From NCBI GenBank assembly GCA_016281555.1, contig JAEEIV010000036.1, positions 17,812 through 81,811 of the forward strand: a stretch of DNA of 64,000 bases, given 5' to 3'. The stretch comes from Lachnospiraceae bacterium. GTDB taxonomy: Bacteria > Bacillota > Clostridia > Lachnospirales > Lachnospiraceae. A model generated the notes under the pieces. That model was not told where the DNA came from, searched no databases, and worked only from the letters and a program-made list of their open reading frames with translations. The translations under genes were made by a program, and so were the position numbers. Shown here piece after piece: positions 58,705 through 64,000 of the stretch (position 1 is its first letter; each line of letters opens with the position of its first letter).

Positions 58705-61338
58705 TCAGGGCTCCGAAGCATTGTTCTGTCCCTGGGCGTCCTGGGGCGGATTGTCCGGCGGGGTCTGCTCCTGGGATTCCGACGACTCGACCGGATCCGT
58801 CGGCACGTCCGGAACGCTCTCCGATGAGGATTCCGGCGGCGCCTCGGTTTCCGACGAGGATTCTTCCGGGGTCTCGGATTCGCTTTCCGAAGGTGCCGGC
58901 GCTTCATAACGGAAGACTTTCAATTCGACCTTCACGAGCGTCGTCGTGTCGGAATTCGCTTCCGGCGACTGTTCGCTGACGATGCCGTCGAGAGACTCGA
59001 TCTCCGTTTTCTCATAAGTGACGATGAGATGCTCCTCATCGATGCTGAAGCCCTGAGACTGAAGCAGGGTTTTCGCTTCGTCCAGAGTCAGGCCCTGCAA
59101 AAGATTCGGCATGCTGATCTTGCTGAACGTCGTGGTCTTGTACGTCACGGTGATCTCCGCGCCCTTCGAAAGCGGTGCGGAAGGATCGGTCTGACGGATG
59201 CCGGTGATGACGAGGTCTTCCTCTTCTTCCTCCGCAGCGACCGTCTCCTCATGAATAATGAACTTGAACGGCAAGCTGTGCAGAAGCTTCTTCACTTCGG
59301 AATCAAACTTCTTTCCGACGACGTCAGGAAGAATGACGGTGTCGCTCGACGAAGAAACGTAGACCATCACGTCATTGCCGGGTTCGAGTTTCGCTCCGGC
59401 TTCCGGATACTGTCCGCGGACCTTCCCGAGGTCTTCTCCGGACTCTTCATACCAGTTCACGTAAACCGGCAGGTATCCGGCATCCTTCAATGCCTCGCCG
59501 GCCTCTTCCTTCGTCATGCCGGTCAGATCAGGCAGCGCAAGTTTCTCCTTGCCCTTTGAAATGCTGACGGCGACGGTCGTGCCTTCCCTTAAATAAGAGC
59601 CGGCCTTGAACTGCTGGTAGCAGACCTTGCCCTTTTCGACCTCGTCGTCGAAGTCCTCGTCTACTTTTCCAAGTTTCAGAAGGACGTCGTTCAGAGCTTT
59701 CTTCGCCTCTTCCTCAGTCATTCCGGTCAGATCCGGCATTAAGGCGTACGGCTTGCCGTTGCTGTACGTGACCGTGATCTTGTCTCCGGCGTTCACGCGG
59801 CCGGATGACGGGGAAATGGACATGATCTGATTGATCGGGACGCTTCTTGAATACACGCCCTTCTCTTCCACCGTGATGTAGCTCTTATACTCGGCAATGT
59901 CCGTCCGGAAGTCCGCAATGTTCCGTCCGACGTAATTCTTCTTGATGTCGAAATAGCCCTTGCCCGAATTCAGGACGATGACGATGGTCGAATCCTTCAG
60001 CACCACCGTGCCGCCTTCGTAACTCTGGCGGATGACGGAACCCATCGGATACGCCTCGGAGTACTCCTGCTGATAGGACAGCTGGAAGTTCAGTTCCGCT
60101 TCTTCCAATGCCTGCATGGCCTGCTGAAGGGTCATGCCGATCATATCCGGAACCTTCGTGTCCGTTTCGGGATCGAATTCGTTCGGATCCTTCGTAATGA
60201 CGATGATCGTCGGATCTTCGTCGGTCGCGTATCCGTTCTGTCTCGAAGGCGTGTTCATGCTTCCGGTGCCGGAGAGACAGCCGGAGAACGAAAGAATGAT
60301 GTAAAGCAGCAGTCCGAACATCAGTGCCCCGAGGGCAATGGCCAGGATCTGCATGATACGGTCAAACGCCGTCCGTTCTTCCTTTTTCGCCGCCTTACGG
60401 ACCGCCTCGCGCTCGGCGTTTTCCTTCCGGAGCGCGTTCGTCTCGTTTTTCGAGAAGACGTGGGTGCTGCTCATCATCACCCGTTCCTGTTCCTGCTTCT
60501 CGAAATTGAAATCCGGGGTTTCGACCGCGATCTTCAGATCTTTCAGAAGTTCCGTGCAGCTGTGATACCGTTTTTCCCGCGATTTCTGAGTGCAGCGGAA
60601 AATGATCTGCTCCAGGGCGATCGGGCAGTCGGGGTTGTGATCGCTCGGCGGCACCATGGATTCGTTCATGTGCGCGAGCGCGACCGCCATGGCCGTTTCC
60701 TTGTCAAACGGCAAAACGCCCGTGATCATCTCATACATGCAGATGCCGAGGGAATAAATGTCGCTCCGTTCGTCGGCTTCCTTCCCCTTCACCTGTTCCG
60801 GGGAGATGTAATGCACGGAGCCGAGTGTTCCGTCGCCGAGGGTCTTTTCTTCGCCCGTTCTGACTTCGGCAATGCCGAAATCGGTCAGTTTGACTTTTCC
60901 GTTCCTCGTTAAGATCACGTTTTCCGGTTTGACGTCGCGGTGGATGATCCGGTGCGCGTGAGCGCTCCGGAGTCCGAGCGTGATCTGCGCGGAGATCGCC
61001 ATGGTCTCCTTGGCGGAAAGATGCGTCTTCCTCGAGATGTATTCCTTCAGCGTGATGCCGTCGACGTACTCCATCACGAGGTAATAAGTGCCTTCCGACT
61101 CACCGACGCCCATGACGCGGACGACGTAGGGGCTTTCGATCTCGGAAACCGCTTCGCCTTCCGCCCGGAATCTGGAAACGTATTCGGGCGTTTTCGAGAA
61201 CTTCTGCTTCAGTGACTTGATCGCGACGATCTCTCCGGTTTTCAGATCTTTCGCGCGATACACGTCCGCCATGCCGCCGGACCCGATTTTTTCTATGATG
61301 CCGAAGCGGCCGTCAAATACTGTTCCGATCCTGATCAT
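58705..61338 (-). CDS. prkC: Serine/threonine protein kinase PrkC with PASTA domains
   Basis: An 877-residue membrane kinase. Hanks kinase domain about 10-270: glycine loop G-S-G-G-M-A-D-V-Y, Lys41, H-R-D-V-K-P-E-N (Asp135), D-F-G (153-155). A basic juxtamembrane segment and a helix at about 329-351 follow. The outer region holds about six PASTA-type repeats (for example M-P-D-L-T-G-M-T), two of them divergent, then an S/E/P-rich tail of about 70 residues. PASTA domains sense peptidoglycan fragments or lipid II. Overlaps stp by four bases. Confidence 0.94.
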   Translation of the reverse strand: MIRIGTVFDGRFGIIEKIGSGGMADVYRAKDLKTGEIVAIKSLKQKFSKTPEYVSRFRAEGEAVSEIESPYVVRVMGVGESEGTYYLVMEYVDGITLKEYISRKTHLSAKETMAISAQITLGLRSAHAHRIIHRDVKPENVILTRNGKVKLTDFGIAEVRTGEEKTLGDGTLGSVHYISPEQVKGKEADERSDIYSLGICMYEMITGVLPFDKETAMAVALAHMNESMVPPSDHNPDCPIALEQIIFRCTQKSREKRYHSCTELLKDLKIAVETPDFNFEKQEQERVMMSSTHVFSKNETNALRKENAEREAVRKAAKKEERTAFDRIMQILAIALGALMFGLLLYIILSFSGCLSGTGSMNTPSRQNGYATDEDPTIIVITKDPNEFDPETDTKVPDMIGMTLQQAMQALEEAELNFQLSYQQEYSEAYPMGSVIRQSYEGGTVVLKDSTIVIVLNSGKGYFDIKKNYVGRNIADFRTDIAEYKSYITVEEKGVYSRSVPINQIMSISPSSGRVNAGDKITVTYSNGKPYALMPDLTGMTEEEAKKALNDVLLKLGKVDEDFDDEVEKGKVCYQQFKAGSYLREGTTVAVSISKGKEKLALPDLTGMTKEEAGEALKDAGYLPVYVNWYEESGEDLGKVRGQYPEAGAKLEPGNDVMVYVSSSSDTVILPDVVGKKFDSEVKKLLHSLPFKFIIHEETVAAEEEEEDLVITGIRQTDPSAPLSKGAEITVTYKTTTFSKISMPNLLQGLTLDEAKTLLQSQGFSIDEEHLIVTYEKTEIESLDGIVSEQSPEANSDTTTLVKVELKVFRYEAPAPSESESETPEESSSETEAPPESSSESVPDVPTDPVESSESQEQTPPDNPPQDAQGQNNASEP

Positions 61339-62075
61339 GAGCGTCCCTCCGGATCGACCAGAATGACCGTGATGTTATCGCGTCCGCCGTTCGCATTGGC
61401 CGTTCTGATGAGCGAGATGACCCGCTCATCCAAAGTAAATTCATCATCCAGTGCCAGATTTCGAATCATGACATCCTCCACCATGTTGGAAAGGCCGTCG
61501 CTGCAAAGAAGCAGCATGTCCCCGTGCATCAGTTCGATCGTGAACGTGTCGGCGTAAGTCTCCGCCGACGTTCCGACCGCCCGGGTAATGATGTTCTTCT
61601 GACGGACGTAGGCTTCGCTGCCCCGTTCCATCAGGCCTTTCCGGACCATCTCCTCCACGTAGGAATGGTCTCTCGTTATTTGCTTGATCGTACCTTTGAT
61701 GCTGTTCAGAAGGTACAGTCTGCTGTCTCCGATATTCGCAACGTAGGCAATGCCGTTCACGATGCCGAGAATGACGAGCGTGGTGCCCATCAGGGAAGCG
61801 TGCTTCGCATCGGATTTTTTCCTGACCTCGAGGTTCGCGGTCGACACCGCTTCCTGAAACAGTGCCTCGGGAAAATCCATCGGGGCGTGCATGAGATACC
61901 GGACCGTCGTCGCTACCGCCGTTTCGGCCGCCACTTCGCCGTAGGAATGTCCGCCCATGCCGTCAGCGAGAACAAAAAGGCGCTCAAAAATGCCGACCTG
62001 ACCTTCGGAAACGAAGAAGAAATCCTCATTGCGCTCCCGTTTTTTTCCGGTATCGGTCATCCCTGAAACGTTCAA
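61335..62075 (-). CDS. stp: PP2C-family serine/threonine phosphatase (PrpC/Stp)
   Basis: A 246-residue manganese-dependent phosphatase. T-D-T-G-K-K-R-E-R-N-E-D, L-A-D-G-M-G-G-H, G-T-T-L-V and N-I-G-D-S-R supply metal-binding aspartates. D-G-L-S-N and D-N-I-T-V-I close the fold. It reverses PrkC phosphorylation. The start is TTG at 62075, supported by GGGAG seven bases upstream; ATG at 62060 has no proper site. Overlaps the rlmN stop. Confidence 0.95.
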   Translation of the reverse strand: MNVSGMTDTGKKRERNEDFFFVSEGQVGIFERLFVLADGMGGHSYGEVAAETAVATTVRYLMHAPMDFPEALFQEAVSTANLEVRKKSDAKHASLMGTTLVILGIVNGIAYVANIGDSRLYLLNSIKGTIKQITRDHSYVEEMVRKGLMERGSEAYVRQKNIITRAVGTSAETYADTFTIELMHGDMLLLCSDGLSNMVEDVMIRNLALDDEFTLDERVISLIRTANANGGRDNITVILVDPEGRS

Positions 62076-63121
62076 ACAGTCTCTCCCTTTTGCCCTTCCT
62101 GAAGCGTTCTTGCACGCAACTGACCACAGGCGCCGTCGATGTCGGCGCCAAGTTCCCTTCTAATTGTAGCATTTATTCCGTTTTTTTCAAGGAATTTTTG
62201 GAATTCCAGGACCCGTTCCGGTTCCGGTCTCTTAAGATCGCGTTCCCGGACCGGATTCACCGGAATAAGGTTCACGTGCGCGTTTTTGCCGCGGAGCAAT
62301 GCCGAGAGTTTTTCCGCCTCGGAAGCGGTATCGTTGACGTCCCGGACCACCGCGTATTCATACGTCACTCTCCGGCCGGTTTTCTCGAAGAACGCGTCGC
62401 AGGCGGCCATGACGTCCGGAAGCGGGTACGCCTTCGAAACGGGCATGAGTTCCGACCGGGTCTTCTGATCCGCGGCATGAAGCGACAATGCCAACGTCGC
62501 CGGGATCCCCTCTTCCGCAAAAGCGCGGATCTTCTCCGGGATCCCGGAAGTCGAAAGCGTGACGTGACGGGCGCTGAGATTTTTGCCCTCCGGCGAAATG
62601 AGGAGTCTGAGAAACCGGATGACGTTCTCATAATTGTCAAAGGGTTCGCCGCTACCCATCAGCACGACGTGGCTGACGCTGACGCCGAATTCGCGCTCCA
62701 TGAAATATACTTCATCCAGGATCTCCGACGCCGTGAGGTTCCTGACGAGCCCGCCGATCGTCGATGCGCAGAACCGGCAGCCCATCCGGCAGCCGACCTG
62801 AGTGGAAACGCAGACGGAATCCCCGAATTTGTAGCGCATCAGCACCGACTCGATGAGATTGCCGTCCGGAAGCCGGAGGAGGACTTTTTTCGTCCCGTCG
62901 ACTCGGCTTTCCTGTATCCGTTCCGCCTGTAAAGTCGTGATCGCGGCGGACTCCTTCAGCTTTTCACGAAGTGATTTCGGAAGATCGGTCATCTCGTCGA
63001 ACGAGACGGCACGTTCTTTATGAAGCCAGCGGAACACCTGGGAGGCGCGGTATGAGGGCTCCCCCAGGGAAGAAAGAAACGTCTTCAGTTCTTCTTTTGT
63101 CATGGACTTGACGTCCTGCAT
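62072..63121 (-). CDS. rlmN: 23S rRNA/tRNA adenine-C2 methyltransferase RlmN
   Basis: A 349-residue radical-SAM methyltransferase acting on A2503 of 23S rRNA and A37 of some tRNAs. Cluster cysteines C111, C115, C118 in G-C-R-M-G-C-R-F-C-A-S, the methyl-carrying Cys332 in D-G-A-C-G-Q-L, and the RlmN core S-T-Q-V-G-C are present. It is between rsmB and stp as in many Firmicutes. Confidence 0.97.
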   Translation of the reverse strand: MQDVKSMTKEELKTFLSSLGEPSYRASQVFRWLHKERAVSFDEMTDLPKSLREKLKESAAITTLQAERIQESRVDGTKKVLLRLPDGNLIESVLMRYKFGDSVCVSTQVGCRMGCRFCASTIGGLVRNLTASEILDEVYFMEREFGVSVSHVVLMGSGEPFDNYENVIRFLRLLISPEGKNLSARHVTLSTSGIPEKIRAFAEEGIPATLALSLHAADQKTRSELMPVSKAYPLPDVMAACDAFFEKTGRRVTYEYAVVRDVNDTASEAEKLSALLRGKNAHVNLIPVNPVRERDLKRPEPERVLEFQKFLEKNGINATIRRELGADIDGACGQLRARTLQEGQKGETV

Positions 63122-63142
63122 GCTTTCTCCTTTTTTTCCGGT

Positions 63143-64000
63143 TTACCGGCTGCTCCGCTCCATGACTGCGTAGTAAAATCCGTCGGAAGGGAGTTCTCCC
63201 GGCAGGATGAGACGTTCTTCCGAAAGCGTGAATTCCGGATGCGTCTCCAGAAACCGGCGGACGTTCTCGCCGTTTTCGGCCGGGTCGTACGTGCAGGTGG
63301 AATAAACGAGCACGCCGCCGTTCTTCACGGAAGGGGCCGACGCGTTCAGAATCTTTTGCTGAAGTCCGATCAGGGCTTCCACGCCTTCCTTCGTCACGTT
63401 TTCCTTGCCTTCCGGTTTTCCGGCCAGCACCGAAAGCCCCGAGCAGGGTACGTCGAGGTTCACGATATCGAAAAGACCGGTTTCAGGATGCGGTACCGAC
63501 GCGTCGCGAACGAGCGTTTCAACGAATCCGGAAACGCCGTATTTCAAGACGTTTTCCCGCAGTATCCTTACCTTCTCCTCACTGACGTCCGCGGCAATGA
63601 TCCTCGAACGTCCGCCTTCCGGTCCGGCCGAGCGCTGTTTTTCCGCGAGGGTAATGAGATCCGCAAGATGCAGCGTCTTTCCGCCAGGAGATGCCGCCGC
63701 GTCCAGGATCCGGAGCGGTTTCTCGCTTTTCAGGATCCTTTCCCGGAGCGCTTCGACGGAGAGCGTCATGGCAGGAGCTTCCGGATAGAACCAGCCCTCT
63801 TCATATCCGGGAACGTCTCTCAGACGTTCGAAGCCGGAAATGAAAAACGTGACGGACGTTACGCCTGTCGGCGTCACGGTCATGCCCGCCTCCCGCACGG
63901 ACGAGACAAACCGTTCAGGATCGATCCGGGATTCATTGACGCGGACGGAAAAACGTTCGGACTCGCCGGAAAGGAACCACTCTCCGATCGCCTTCGTACG
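63143..64000 (-). CDS. rsmB: 16S rRNA (cytosine967-C5)-methyltransferase RsmB, C-terminal part (cut by window edge)
   Basis: The frame is open from the right edge, so 285 residues are visible without a start. Readable segments include V-R-V-N-E-S-R and V-T-P-T-G-V; SAM site L-D-A-A-A-S-P-G-G-K-T; motif IV N-L-D-V-P-C-S-G-L-S-V-L; and motif VI Y-S-T-C-T-Y-D-P-A-E-N catalytic cysteine. The NusB-like N-domain would lie outside. A GTG at 63898 in the frame is internal. Expected neighbours fmt and def are probably upstream. Confidence 0.93.
   Translation of the reverse strand, partial: RTKAIGEWFLSGESERFSVRVNESRIDPERFVSSVREAGMTVTPTGVTSVTFFISGFERLRDVPGYEEGWFYPEAPAMTLSVEALRERILKSEKPLRILDAAASPGGKTLHLADLITLAEKQRSAGPEGGRSRIIAADVSEEKVRILRENVLKYGVSGFVETLVRDASVPHPETGLFDIVNLDVPCSGLSVLAGKPEGKENVTKEGVEALIGLQQKILNASAPSVKNGGVLVYSTCTYDPAENGENVRRFLETHPEFTLSEERLILPGELPSDGFYYAVMERSSR

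Noticed and set aside
1..64000. CRISPR arrays, insertion sequences, prophage or defence genes
   Set aside because: No regularly spaced repeats outside coding repeats, no transposase, integrase, phage or nuclease-toxin genes found. The window is housekeeping throughout.

Overview
This window is a dense stretch of bacterial chromosome carrying about 60 protein genes and one tRNA. All but three protein genes lie on the minus strand. The gene content, Shine-Dalgarno use, sigma-A type promoters and low-GC Gram-positive markers (RecU, YceD-rpmF, PASTA kinase PrkC with its PP2C phosphatase, WalJ-like hydrolase, TmcAL, ComEA/ComEC) point to a Firmicute of class Clostridia. The DUF5721-type gene, the E/T/S-rich linkers of surface proteins and the IspH/S1 neighbourhood suggest Lachnospiraceae or a close relative, with base composition GC-rich for that group. 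The near-uniform strand bias suggests a single replichore with forks moving from high to low coordinates. There are no insertion sequences, prophage genes, CRISPR arrays, rRNA genes or toxin/defence cassettes, and no gene-free stretch longer than about 210 bases.

Layout, in minus-strand transcription order from the right edge. (1) 64000-56197: rsmB (cut by the edge), rlmN, stp, prkC, rsgA, rpe and a PrsA-like lipoprotein, the classic translation-quality plus Ser/Thr signalling cluster. (2) 56085-42363: comEA, an OmpR-type response regulator, its histidine kinase, a GerMN lipoprotein, comEC, holA (with its own, apparently leaderless promoter), a MurC-like ligase, a pseudo-rhomboid membrane protein, a flavoprotein, cmk, ispH and an S1-domain protein, ending at a terminator. 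(3) 41201-42268 (+): a YprB-like DEDD exonuclease, divergent from ruvA-ruvB and a U32 family protein split over two genes. (4) 37202-27190: alaA, a P-type ATPase, an NlpC/P60 lipoprotein, a 47-residue membrane peptide, alaS, an unknown membrane protein, an RluA-type pseudouridine synthase and recU. (5) 27156-25162: tRNA-Leu(CAA), secG, then smpB and an SGNH hydrolase. (6) 25019-19691: a topoisomerase IV-like pair and an SH3 membrane protein. (7) 19589-18856: yceD-rpmF from a strong promoter, then an orphan anti-sigma-like zinc-finger protein, polA, coaE and a WalJ-like hydrolase down to 14333. (8) 14331-10716: tmcAL (+), pta and a cytidylate kinase-like gene (-), and a DUF5721 gene (+). (9) 10569-7130: an acyl-CoA ligase, glgA and a small membrane protein. 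(10) 7017-1: rsmD, coaD and a coiled-coil protein; pepD and an RsmF-like methyltransferase; then gmk, rpoZ, rimO and pgsA (cut by the left edge).

Most neighbours overlap by the ATGA junction or by 8-17 bases, implying long translationally coupled operons. I located twelve convincing -35/-10 promoters with 16-17 base spacers and several intrinsic terminators. Themes are translation and RNA modification (RimO, RsmD, RsmB, RlmN, RluA, TmcAL, AlaS, SmpB, L32), DNA replication and repair (PolA, HolA, topoisomerase, RuvAB, RecU), DNA uptake (ComEA, ComEC) and envelope signalling.

I found no clear undescribed multi-gene system. The observations most worth checking are compact regulatory architecture (promoters nested inside upstream terminator dyads; a promoter firing at a start codon), the enclosure of an envelope two-component system between comEA and comEC, a divergent MurC-like ligase, a split U32 protein and a repeat tail on the S1 protein.
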